Assembly: GCA_021234155.1 (NCBI GenBank)
Contig: JAJEKV010000067.1
Location: 2,586,091-2,650,090, forward strand
DNA: 64,000 nucleotides
Source: Isoetes taiwanensis
Taxonomy: Eukaryota; Streptophyta; Lycopodiopsida; Isoetales; Isoetaceae
Reading direction: 5' to 3'
Shown: one piece after another, positions 35,955 through 47,701 of the stretch
How the letters are laid out: every line of letters begins with the position of its first letter
How positions within the stretch are numbered: position 1 is the stretch's first letter
Made by a program: the position numbers and the translations under genes
The notes under the pieces: generated by a model
What the model was told of the DNA's origin: nothing
Database searches by the model: none
Seen by the model: the letters and a program-made list of their open reading frames with translations, nothing else

Positions 35955-36250
35955 ATAATATTCTAGCTAGTTCAAGAAGGCTCTAGAATGTTCTGGAAGG
36001 CTCTAGAAAGTTCTAGAATCTTCTAGAAAGTTCTAGAACATAAGAGAATCTAGTGGGGATCTAAGAAAATTCTTCCAAAAAGTTCTAAATTGTTCTAATA
36101 AGTTTTAGAATGTTCTAGAATGTAGGGGAATCTACGGGAATGTAAGGAAATCTAGGAAAATACTTCCAGAAAGTTCTAGAATATATTGAAAGTCTTAGAA
36201 TGTTCCAGAAAGTCTTAGAATGTTCTAAAAAGTTCTAGAATGTAAAAGGA
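35955..36250. promoter_or_regulatory. Heat-shock-element-like array, right arm of A element 2
   Basis: TTCAAGAA, TTCTGGAA and several TTCTAGAA words at 9-11 bp spacing between about 35,968 and 36,050, with further words to 36,240. It is the mirror of the left arm. Confidence 0.5.
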
Positions 36251-36730
36251 ATCGAAAGAATCTAATAAAATGTAAGAAAATCTTATAAAATATAAGAGAA
36301 TCTAGAAAAATATTTACAAGCCTAAGGGAATCTCTTAAAATTTGGGGGATCTAAAGGAATCTTCATAAAATCTAAGGGAATCTAAGAAAATGTTGATGAA
36401 ATCTTAGAGTATGTAAGGGAATATTTATAGAATCTCTTTGAATCTCATATAATGTAAGGGGAACCTAGGGCAATCTCATAAGATCTAAATGAATCTAAGA
36501 GAATCTAAGGGGATCTTCATAAAATCTTGGAAAATCTAGGGAATCTTATAAAATTTAGAGAACCTTGGTAGAATCTTAGAGAACCTTGGTAGAATCTGAG
36601 AGAACCTTGGTAGAATGTTAGATAATCTGTGAATTTAGAGTATTTTCAAGAGATTCTTTTATAAGAACTTGCACGTAGGAACATGCTAAAAATCTAACAA
36701 TGCCAGTAGGGGCGTATTAATTTTCTTGTA

Positions 36731-36831
36731 TAGATATATATATATATATATATATATAGGATCTAATCTAGCAGCAATCTATATATATACACTATATATA
36801 AATATATATATATATATATCCCGGCGTACCC

Positions 36832-36872
<41 letters not shown>

Positions 36873-36883
36873 TATACAAGATA
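36731..36883. repeat. Interrupted (TA)n cluster between two A-type ends
   Basis: TA tracts at about 36,740-36,759, 36,780-36,820 and 36,835-36,880 are interrupted by GGATCTAATCTAGCAGC and CCCGGCGTACCCG. The right side carries a degenerate A end, ACAAGATATTTAACCGCG. Confidence 0.7.
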
Positions 36884-36889
36884 TTTAAC

Positions 36890-39180
36890 CGCGTCTCGAT
36901 GAAGTTGAACGACCACCAACTTATTTTAGTTAACAAGCCTCAAGAATCTCAAAGACTAGGGTGAGCCCAAAGAAGACCAAGTATTTGATCCCAATTCAAG
37001 ACGCCCACTAGTAATGAAAAGCTAAGACATGCAGGAAAGGAATGATCATCTCATGAAGCTTAGTGGCAGCTTTAGATAACAAGTCTGAGAACTTTCAAAA
37101 CCTATGGTCTACTCAATGAGGACCAAACACTTGATCCCAAACCGAGTCTACCTTACGTAATGAAGAGCTAGGACCTGTGTAGAAACAAAGTAATTTTAAC
37201 AAACCCCAATAAATTTACAAGAGTAAAACAATCACAAAATCCACTTATGTTTATGCACGGACTGATCCCACTACCCTTTTAATATGAAGCGAGCACAAAC
37301 ACCATATGAATGTGCAGGTCTATATGACATAAGATTCCCAAATGATTATTCTCTATGTTTACCCCCTATGACCATGGTCCTTTTTGCCAAGGGCTCTAGA
37401 ATTCACATGATCTAAAAGATTAAATGGGACCACTAATATTTACATGAACCTGAGATAAATAAAAGTTTTTCCCTGGCTATGCCTGGCTTATGATATTTAA
37501 CTTCATTAGATCTCAAAGCATAAGAAAAGCCAGTCCACTAGACGAAGTAAACAATACCAAGACTATGTATTATTCATTCAGTAAGGGTCATCATGTTTAA
37601 ATGTGCATGCAAGAACATTCAATGCAAAGGGGCACCAAAGATACAGCATGCAGCACAGGCCAGAGTGAGCTTACAGTCATATGAATGAGTAGGCATCCAG
37701 GCCGGTGTAGAAGTTCTATAAGAATTATTCTACATGCAGAACCATTATGAACGTGGCCATTTTTTTTAAAAACTCAATTTCATATTCTTGGAGAATTAAA
37801 TGGGACCTCCTATATTAATTAAAATCAAGAGATATCCGAGATTTACCAAGGTGTTGCCACGAGGCAGTAAACAGCTTATGAAGATCATAATTATTAGAGG
37901 CTAAAGCATAAGCAGAGTCAGTCCACCAGATGAAGTTAAATACAGCATGAGTGTATATTTTTCATTCAAATTACCATATCCAAACACCCATGCAAAAAGC
38001 TTCGTAGTTCACTGCAGATTGGCCACTGTTACTGGTGTGTGCAGTAAAGGCACATCCAATTCATTTAAGAAACTGAAATATTACAAGGTTTTTCAGATTT
38101 TAACAACATATGGGCAGCTGATGGTGCACTGCATCTATTTCTAAAAGCACTTAATAGCCTAGAACAGGAGGCGTTTGAGGCATAAGAAGAACTGGACGAA
38201 ATTGTGGTGCTCAAACAAATAAATCCACATGACTTAATGCTCACAAAAAGGGTCTGCATGTCTAGATTCAGAATCTTAACCTGCATTTTGTATTACAAAA
38301 AGGTAGATAAGGAGAAGCATGCAAACAAAGGACCCACTTGTAAAAATTCCAGCTGTACTAAAGCATTGCTTTCAGCTACTATAAGGCCGATTTTGAGCTG
38401 ATACAAGTCTGTCTTAGAAGATGCTAGACAATTTTTCAGTTTTTCAGAGTAAAGCACAAATAAAGACTAGCGGGCTGCCATCTTTATCTAAAACAAAGAG
38501 CTCATGCTGTCCTAATAACAAAAATCAGAAATATTTAAGAGTATAGGGGCAAAGATACAGCAAAATACAATGCCGCAGCTGAGACAACATCACGATTACA
38601 CAAGCATTTCTTGGACCAGTCCATCCATCCAAAGAAACCATGCTTGCACTCATAATCAACATCTTCAACGCAAAAAGATGGGTTCAACATGTTACCTGCA
38701 GTCAAATCAGTTACAAATTAGCCTGAGAAGGGTAAATGTAAAGCAACTAGCAGTAATTCCAAGAATGAACCATGTTTCATCCTTTTTTTTTTTGTGCAAA
38801 GAGAAAAACATAGGAGCAATACCACATAAACTCTTCTTTAGTAGAACCACATGAAAAATATTTAGGATTAACTAAATAAGAGCTTAGTTTTGCTCAAGAA
38901 TCATAAAAACTAATTGTGACCTCATTTGAAACGTCCTCCAAGTTAGAAGGGCCTCCATCCTCTAAGCATAAGAGAATTATCATAAACAGGCTCAACATTT
39001 TCCTTCCGTTGAGATTGGCTCTAATTGAACAAAAGACGTTGAACACATCTCCTAATCACATTTTTGGCGCTTTGAAAATTGCTACCATGATTCCGAGGTG
39101 CAACTCTTTTGATACCAAAATCACTTCTTTGCTTCTTATTCTTGGCTCCCTTGAAAGTCTGCCATGTTCCTCTTTTAGGA
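36890..39180. other. Unassigned region with weak internal repeats
   Basis: The phrase 'GACCAA(A/G)CACTTGATCCCAA' recurs at about 36,976 and 37,122, and 'AGCATAAG(A/C)A(A/G)AG..AGTCCAC' at 37,516 and 37,903, so it contains old duplicated segments. A minus-strand serine-rich stretch at 38,065-38,286 has no recognisable motif. Confidence 0.4.
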
Positions 39181-39728
39181 CCCATTTTTAGAATGTTCTA
39201 AAAGTTCTAGAATGTAAAGGAATCTAGGAGAATCTAACGGAATTCCGCCCTAGACCCATGTAAATAATGGAGGTTCCATTCCCAATGCCCGCGATTCAAT
39301 TCTAAGGAATCTCTTAAAATCTCCAAAGATCTAAGGGTCAAATATCTAAGGAATCTAAGAAAATGTTCCAAATCTATGGTTCAGGGAATCTTTATAGAAT
39401 CTCTTTGAATCCCAAATAATGTTAGGCCCTATGATTTTCATAGAAAATTTCTAAAACCCATCTAAGATAGACCCATTATAATTCAATTGGCCTCTTTAGA
39501 GAACCTATGGATTTTAATAGAATTAGTAGGAATCTTTAATACTTATGGCACTACTAATCTCCAACATTTAACATAAAATATCAATAAGAGTATTTTAGAG
39601 AAAATCATATTCATTTATTTATAATGTCTCAAGAGGATATAAGATGAGATGATCGCTTTACAAGAACTTTGCTAGGAACATGCTATTATGACTTCAACAT
39701 GCAACCTGATATATATATATAGATATAT

Positions 39729-39740
<12 letters not shown>
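39181..39740. repeat. Mixed GAATCT-word sequence left of A element 3
   Basis: GAATCT, TCTAAG and TTCTAGAATG words like those in A-element arms are mixed with unrelated sequence. It is probably a broken A-arm. It ends in an interrupted TA tract. Confidence 0.55.
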
Positions 39741-39768
<28 letters not shown>

Positions 39769-39771
<3 letters not shown>

Positions 39772-42557
39772 AGAAAAAATATGCCCTGCTTGCATTGTTC
39801 TAGTTTTAGCACGTTCTTACGGTGCAAGGCCCGGGCCATGCTCTGGAGGTAACCAACGGCATCTCATGGCCATTCTCTTGTCATTCCTCTATATTCTTCA
39901 ACATTCTATGTACTATATTTAGCATCCATGAAGATTCCCCTAGATTCTCTTAGAATTTTCTATTTTGATTGAGGTGCTTACCCATGAGCATTTAGAACCT
40001 TTCAAAATAATCTATCTTGGATCGTGCAACATTTCTAAAACACTTTCTATTTTTTAGACTTAAATTAGAGAGCATCCGGAACATTTTTTTTTCAAGATTT
40101 ATATTGTACACCTTTATTATGAAACATTTTAGAACATTCTATTGTGGCTCTTTGCAAAACCTTAAAAAAACTCTAAGATTTCATCAAGATTTTCTTAGAT
40201 TCCCTTAGATATTATGAAGATTCCCTTAGATTCAACTAGATTTTAAGAGATTCCGTTAGACTTGTAAATATTTTCCTACATTCTTTTGAATTTATGAGAT
40301 TTTCTTATATTCCCTTTAAATTCTCACGGATTCTCTTACATTCTAGAAATTTCTAGAACATTCTAGAACTTTAAAAGAACCTATTCTAGAAACTTTCAAA
40401 ACATCCTAGAACTTTTGGGAGTATTTTTGGGATCCCTTACATTTTGGAAGATTCCCCTACATTCTAGAACTTATTGGAACAATTTGGGACTTTTGGAAGG
40501 ATTCTCTTAAATTCCCCTAGATTCTCTTATATTCCAAAAAATTCTAGAAATTAGGGAACTTTCTAGAACATTCTAGAAGATTTTACAACTTTCTAGAGCC
40601 TCCAGGAACATTCTAGAACTTTCTTGAACTATCTAGAATGTTATATTCTATTTATCTTAATTAGAACATTACCCTTAAATAATATTTGAAACATAAATTA
40701 TTCATGGAATTAATTTGGTCTAGTGGTTAGAGTGGGGGTTTGGGGGTTGAGGTCGTTCAAATCCTCTCAATAACATAAAAATTTTAGAAGCCTTTCCTTA
40801 AGGGGCGAGCATTCAACATGAGCCTTAGGATCTTATACTTCGATCAGGGATCAAGATCTCACCATATAAAAAGAATCTAAGCCGTAGGATCTATTACATA
40901 TAATTCCTAAAAGCCATGTGGACCTTAAGATATGTGCCAAACAATCGTGGGGTAGGATCTCAAATCGAATCTTTATCAAGAACCTAAGGAATCTATCGAA
41001 TTAAATAAAGTCTATATAGAAACTCCCAAGCCATAACCTTTGGATGTGTCCCAAGGAAATGGCGTGGGATCTCGGTAGGCGATAGGGATCAAATCAAAAG
41101 GATATAGGATGGAATCTATGTAAGAGAATCTTCAAAAATGTTTCCCAATTTAGCATAATCCCACGATGGAATCCCACGCCCAATAGCTAGGGAATCTTCT
41201 ATATAGAATCCATATAGAATCCCACGGTCCGTGAAGAATTGGATCCCCGATCATAGAATCCTTGGGGAATCTAAAGGGATCACATCCTATCCCGTGATGT
41301 CCTTGGGGAATTTCTATATAACCTATGTAAGAATCCTACGGATCTTTGCTGAATCTTGATCCCCGAATCTATCCGAGATCCAAGGATCTAGGTGTGTTGG
41401 CACATATCTTACTGGTCCAGAGGCTTTGGGAATTATATGAAAAATCTCCATGAAGTATTGGGAATATGGTGAGATCTTGATAATCTTTCGAAATCTAAGA
41501 TCCTAAGGCTCATATTGAATGCTCGGAATCTTAAGGAAAGGCTTCTAAAATTTTTATGTTATTGGGGATTTGAACCCCTTGACCTCAATCTCCCAAACCC
41601 CCACTCTAACCACTAGAATCTTCATTGCAGACCAAGCATTAATTCCATGAATGATTTATGTTTCAATTATACTTAAGGGTAATGTCTTAATTAAGATAAA
41701 ATAGAATATAACATTCTAGATAGTTCAAGAAAGTTCTAGAATGTTCTAGGCTCTAAAAGTTCTAAAATCTTCTAGAATGTTCTAGAAAGTTCCCGTAATC
41801 TTAGAGAATGTTTTTGGAAGATAAGAGAATCTAGGGGGAATTTAAGAATATCCTTCCAGAAAGTCCCAAATTCTAGAACATAAGAGAATCTGGGGGGAAT
41901 CTAAGAAATTTCTTCCAGAAAGTTTCAAATTGTTCTAATAAGTTCTAGAATGTAGGAGAATCTCGGGGAATGTAAGAGAATCTAGGGAAATACTTTCAAA
42001 AAGTTCTAGGGTATTTTGAAAGTCTCGAGAATGTTCCGTAAAGTCTTAGAATGTTCTAAAAAGTTCTAGAATGTAAAGGAATCTAGGAGAATCTAACCCC
42101 CAATCTAAAAAATCTCATAAAATATAAGAGAATCTAAGAAAATATTTACAATCCTAAGGGAATCTCTTAAAATCTAGGGGATCTAAGGGAATCTTCATAA
42201 TATCTAAGGGAATCTAAGAAAATGTTGATGAAATCTTAGAGTATCTAGGGGAATCTTTATAGAATCTCTTTGAATCTCATATAATGTAAGGGAACCTAGG
42301 GCAATCTCATAAAATCTAAAGGGATCTAAGAGAATCTAAGGGGATCTTCATAGAATCTTGAAGAATCTATGGAAATCTAATAGAATCTAGAGGGAATCTT
42401 ATAAAATTTAGAGGAATCTCCACGAAACCTCCAAGAGAACCTTGGTAGAATCTTAGAGAATGTATGAATTTAGAGTATTCTCAAGAGATCCTTTTAGAAT
42501 GTAGGGCACGACAAGAACTTGCACGTAGGAACATGCTAAAACTCGAACATGCACCCT
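39769..42557 (-). mobile_element. Family A palindromic element, copy 3, degraded and right-truncated
   Basis: The left end CAAGAAAAAATATGCCC is degenerate. The outer wording (TTTTAGCACGTTCTTACGG, GAGGTGCTTACCCATGAGC) matches A element 2. tRNA-like units lie at 40,716-40,764 (plus, degenerate box B) and about 41,572-41,640 (minus, with ATCTTCATTGCAG inserted within box A sequence). The right end is lost at about 42,557, inside the terminal repeat (ATGCACC|CTACC). In the core (40,960-41,400) many CCGTAGG words are replaced by GAATC-type words, suggesting conversion from neighbouring arrays or consensus damage. Confidence 0.7.
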
Positions 42558-43150
42558 ACCTCCTGCCGGAAGGCAGAGTTAGGTCCCAGGGAAACGATGC
42601 ACCCATGGTTTATATAATGTGCTAAAAATATGCGACATGCTTCTTTACCGTCGGATTGGGGGCACTGGTTGTGTGGCGAAACCTGGGCCATTGGATTATG
42701 GATGGGTCATGCATGGGGCATGCATGGCCATGCATGAGGGCATGCAACACATCCCTGGACCATTGGATCAAAAAGGCGAGGCGAAATCATGGCCCTTGAT
42801 TTTTACCAGGAAGGTGCAAAGAAGCTTCCTCCCAAAGTGAATTTGGTGTAAGCAATCTCCACCGTTAGATCAAAGGGGGAGGAGAAATCTTAACAATCCA
42901 TTTTTTTAATTAAATTAGAGTTTTTTATATTAAAGGAGATGAGGTGTCACCCTTATTTAATGAAAAGGTAATGAGGTGGCACCTCATTAATTATGAAGCT
43001 TTTATGGAAGCTTCCTTCTTTTGTGTTGCCTTCAAACGACATTATCTTGCGATCGAGATCTCGGATCAAAGTGGGACCCATGCCTTTGGATTCCTCTCAT
43101 CGAATGCTTTTGAATGGGTAGTAGTTTGGCATCATTCTGTGCAACCTCGA
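42558..43150. repeat. GGGGCATGCATGG dispersed repeat
   Basis: GGGGCATGCATGGCCATGCATG at about 42,715 is a self-complementary run, with GGCCCTTGATTTTTACCAGG and GGAAGGTGCAA wording that matches 10,140-10,270 and, inverted, 49,430-49,640. No gene is recognised. Confidence 0.65.
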
Positions 43151-44440
43151 ATAATCTAGAGGAATCTTCATAGAACCTAAGAGTATCTAAAAGAACCTAT
43201 GTAGAAACTTGGGGAACTTAGAGGAATCTTGGGATAATATTTGGGAATCAAGGGAATTTCAAGAGAATCATAAGGAATCTATGGGAATCTCAAAAGAATC
43301 TAGGGGAATCTAAGAGAATCTTCAAAAAATGCTTAAGAATCTAGGAAAATCTTGATGGAATCTTTGAGAATCTAGGGGAATCTTCATAGAATTTAAGGGA
43401 ATCTAGGAGAATCTACATAGAATCTTGGGGAATCTAAATGGATCTTCAAATAATATTTGAAAATCTAGGGGAATATTTATATAGATGCTTAAGAATCTAG
43501 GTGGATCCTAGTGGAATCTTAGGGAAATGAGGGAGAATCCAAGTGTTTTAGGGGAATCTTTGACAATAGATGTGTTCTATAGGGGAATCTTCATAGAATC
43601 TAAGAGAATCTAGAAGAATCTACATGGAATCTTAGGGAGTCTAGAGGAATCTGGGGGAATCTCAAAAGAATCTTTAGGAACCTAAGGAATCTAAGGGAAT
43701 CTAAAGGAATCTAAAGGAATCTTGGGATAACCTTTGGAAATCAAGGAAATATAAAGAGAATTTTAAGGAATCTATAGGAATATCAAAAGAATATAGGGGA
43801 ATCTAAGAGAATCTTCAAAAAATGTTTGAGAATTTAGCATAATCTTGATGGAATCTTACAGAATCTAGTGGAATCTTCATAGAATCCAAGGGAATCTAGA
43901 AGAATCGACATAGAATCTTGGGGAATCTAAAGGAATCTTTAGATAATCTTTGAAGTCCTAGGGGAATCTTTGTAAAAACCTTAAGAATCTGGGGATCTTT
44001 GTGGAATCTTAGGGAATCTAGGGGGAATCCAAGGGGATCTAGGTGTGTTCTACAAGGGAATCTGCAGAGAATCTAAGGGAATCTAGAAAAATCTCCATGA
44101 AGTCTTGGGGAATATAGAGAAATCTTAGGATAATCTTTGGAAATCTAGGGGAATCTCAAAAGAATCCTTAAGAATCTAAAGGAATCTTAGGAAATCTTCA
44201 TAAAATCTTTGAGTATCTAGAGAATCTTGATGAAATTTTGGAGAATCTCTATAGAATCTTCATTGCATGACTTTAAGTTTGACTTCTAGTTGAATTTGTA
44301 CAATCCCTCCAAGAATCATCAATGGATCTTGGAGAATATAAGCGAACATAGATGGAATCTCAAAGAATCTAGGGAAATATTTCTAGAGTCTTAGAGAACC
44401 TAGGAGAATCTTAATAGAATCTTCGTTGGATAGCACTGCA
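43150..44440. repeat. GAATCT word array (about 1.3 kb, period about 10-11 bp)
   Basis: GGAATCTAAG, GAATCTTCATA and AGAATCTAGG words are repeated nearly head to tail, with longer repeats of about 60-130 bp superimposed (for example 'cttcatagaatctaaggg'). GAATCTTC gives further nGAAnnTTC sites. It joins directly to the B end at 44,480, so it is probably one arm of a family B element. Confidence 0.8.
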
Positions 44441-44479
44441 CTTTGCTTTTAGTCAAATTTGTACAATCCCTCATAGTGC

Positions 44480-44635
<156 letters not shown>

Positions 44636-44710
44636 CCTGTATGAACTCGAATGTATCTATTTTGAGGATTGTACCACCAATGTTGCTGGATTACTAAGTT
44701 TATATACGAG

Positions 44711-45267
44711 TGCCTAGAAATGCCTGGGCATTAGTCGTGGGCGTTTGTAAACTCAAGAGAATGATATAGTGTTTTGTAATCTATTTGTGGACCTTTGGCT
44801 TCGTAGAAGGATATAACGATGATGGCGACTTAAAATGAAGTGCTTTAGAAATTAAACATTGGCACGCAGAATAAAATGATGGATGAATGAATCAATTAAA
44901 TAGGGATTGTTGAACATGTATGCGTGTGTACATGCTCATGTATATATTTGGCATGTACGAGTAGAAAAATCTAGAAATGCCTAGAAATGCCTAGAAACGC
45001 ATGCCTAGAAATGCCTGGGCATTAGTCGTGGGCGTTTGTAAACTCAAGAGAATGATATAGTGTTTTGTAATCTATTTGTGGACCTTTGGCTTCGTAGAAG
45101 GATATAACGATGATGGCGACTTAAAATGAAGTGCTTTAGAAATTAAACATTGGCACGCAGAATAAAATGATGGATGAATGAATCAATTAAATAGGGATTG
45201 TTGAACATGTATGCGTGTGTACATGCTCATGTATATATTTGGCATGTACGAGTAGAAAAATCTAGAA
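44711..45267. repeat. Tandem duplication of a 291 bp unit
   Basis: TGCCTAGAAATGCCTGGGCA starts at 44,711 and 45,002, and the copies appear identical to 45,267. The joint contains extra GCCTAGAAAT repeats, a likely site of slippage. No coding sense is visible. Confidence 0.95.
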
Positions 45268-45294
45268 GTCAACATTCTTATGCAGAGGCATATG

Positions 45295-45528
45295 AATAAT
45301 TCCTAGCAATACTTGTTGGTTAGCTTCCATTTGCTATTAATGTGAATGTTATGGTGTCTTGATGTCCTAAATACTTTTATGGTGACACACACAAAGTGTT
45401 TGAAACCATGTAATAATTCCTAGCAAGAGTTATTGCTTAGCTACCATTTGCCATTTTGTGGATGCTATGGTGTCTTGATGTCCTAAACACCTTCACGGTG
45501 ATACACACAAAGTGTTTGAAACCATGTA
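45295..45528. repeat. Tandem duplication of a 117 bp unit, diverged
   Basis: AATAATTCCTAGCAA begins at 45,295 and 45,412; both copies end GTGTTTGAAACCATGTA. The copies differ at over a dozen positions, so this is older than the 291 bp duplication beside it. Confidence 0.85.
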
Positions 45529-47324
45529 CTGTTATTAATGTATTGTTATTATTGGTCCCAATGTTTATAAGCACGAGCAGAAAGCCTTGAAGTGGGTTTC
45601 AAATTTATTCGTGTTGGTAGCCATTTGACCAATGCGCCAGTTATGCATCAACCAGAAAGGCATTACTTAAGTTTGTCACAACCCAGCTTCAATAGTTCTA
45701 GTTCCGAGCATTCAGTGCTCCTAGTGATGTCCTGTATTACTGCATCCACATCTTAAATATAATTAAACAATTTGATTAACTACATAATATTTGACTCTGT
45801 GCAAAATGATAATTTTTTTTTGTGCGTGAAAATTCGCTTTCGAGATAGCAGAATTTGTTAATGTATGCATATTAAGTTAGGTATTTTAGGCCATAAAATA
45901 TTTATCAGTATTTGCACTTTAAGATCACTTAAACCAGCTCCAAACACTATTTGCTAAGTTCAACTACCAAAGTCAAATCAACTTTTTTGACGAAAACATA
46001 GGGAACGTATGCAGCTTTTTTGGAAGAAAGTGTTTTGACATTTTGCATCAGCCAAAATTCCTTTTCTTGGACGCATGTGTAATAGAGGCAGCCTTCCATC
46101 ATTTGACAACCACGTCATTCCATGGACTTCGCAAATCATAAGGCCTTTCTTCGGGGACGGTATCCCTCTTGGAACCATTCAAAACCAATTGTTGCAGGCA
46201 ATTTTTGCAACAAGATAGATAGATAGATAGATAGAAATTGGACACAAAATTGCCTTTTGGCATGGGCAGATGTGCATTATACTCTGTAGCCATGCAATTC
46301 CAGTTCGGATTCTCTTATTAAAGGTGCACACCTCTCTATCATTCCCATGCATTATGGAGATGATTTGCAGAACATTGATAGGCACCTTGGACATCAAACA
46401 TCTATCGAGGTAGGCACCATAGAAGACAAGCAACTCTTATTCAGTTGTTCTGCAGATAATGACCTTTATCTAGCTGGCTGCACTGGATAAGATCCATTTG
46501 TCTGCGAAATATATGTGCATTGCATCATACATCATCATCGTATTTACCTCATGTTGTATGCCAAGTTTGAGAGTTGGAAGATATCAAATGGTGGAATGCA
46601 ATCCGTTGAGAAGCCCATTTGGCATAGCAGTCTGAGAAAGTTCGTTATCTTCCCATTATTGAGTATTTTAAAGGTATAACCTTTCTTCCAACATAGACTC
46701 AAATATCGTCAGCTTTGAATTTGTCAATTCTGACAATTGCAAAGCTCATAAATGCACTTGTGTACCATTTTTTCTCCCTTAGGTCCTTCACTGAAAACAT
46801 TTGCATCCATTCATACGATTTGTCTATTCTATGGACAAAACGTTTTATATTGAATAAAAGATGCCAATAAAATGTTGAGCACAAATGTTGCAATCAATTA
46901 CTTCTATAAACATTTGAGCTTTGGACATAAAGGCCAGGATTTTGAATCCTCCCAAATTTACTGAATCCATATTAATAACGTGCCAAATAACAATAACAGT
47001 AACACATTTAGTGACATTCGGGTACAACTTGTTAACAAACGAAATTAACAAAAGAGTTAAAATGATGCTTTTACCATATAAACCTCCTGTAAAAATAAAT
47101 CTGATAATAGAAAGACTTCTTTCCATCAGATAAAAACGAGTGGAAAGTGCCCTCCTAGAATAGCCTGTACAATATCATCAACAATTATGATAACAGAAAA
47201 TTTAGCATCACCGCCACAATCATTGAGTTATGATTCAAACATGCAACCTTGTCATAGAAAATTCGGCTTGCATGCATGATATTGGGGCTAAATTTAAATG
47301 GTAAGCTAAAAGTGCTAGGTACTT
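45529..47324. other. Unassigned region
   Basis: No motif-bearing frame is seen on either strand. A (GATA)5 repeat lies at about 46,214-46,234. Confidence 0.45.
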
Positions 47325-47701
47325 TAAGCTCCATCTTGCTGTTGAAAGGGATTTGCAATCTCCTCTGTCCCATCAGTTGGTGCCACAAGCATTACCGCTG
47401 TACCTCTGCACACCTGAACAATAGAGAGAAAGAAAGGATTTAGACATGGATTGATTTAACCATACAAGAATATGCTGATACTCACAATCAATCCCAAAGC
47501 CCGAGTCTGATCTGTCGTCTTGAGAGGGTCCCCGGTCATCTGGATCTATATCATCAACAAAGCAAGTTTCAAAGAAGCTGGTAGTAAATAAAGTGTGACC
47601 CCACACTAATCATAGATTAGCAGAAATACCTCTCATATATTCAATCGCCTCATCTAACACAAGGTTTAAAAGCGGATCATAGCCCTTTAGTGTCCCTGTG
47701 A
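47325..47701 (-). pseudogene. LSM7: LSM7-like gene, last three exons, frameshifted
   Basis: The minus-strand exons are 47,701-47,630 (VTGTLKGYDPLLNLVLDEAI then EYMR), 47,545-47,486 (DPDD, then KTTDQTR and LGLI) and 47,413-47,325 (VCRGTAVMLVAPTDGTEEI then ANPFQQQDGA, stop). LSM7 is one of the seven Sm-like proteins of the LSM1-7 (mRNA decay) and LSM2-8 (U6 snRNA) rings; these exons cover most of its Sm fold. All borders are GT/AG and splice in phase. Exon two has seven extra bases after the DPDD codons (CGGGGAC), which shifts the frame, and RR before LGL reads RA. The first exon (normally about 28 codons with the start) was not found in the upstream 1.5 kb. It is a very recent pseudogene, or an intact gene with a local sequence error. 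Confidence 0.85.

Noticed and set aside
43150-44440. CRISPR array or centromeric satellite
   Set aside because: The words are 10-11 bp, degenerate and without unique spacers, and the window is plant nuclear DNA. The tract is short and tied to transposon arms.
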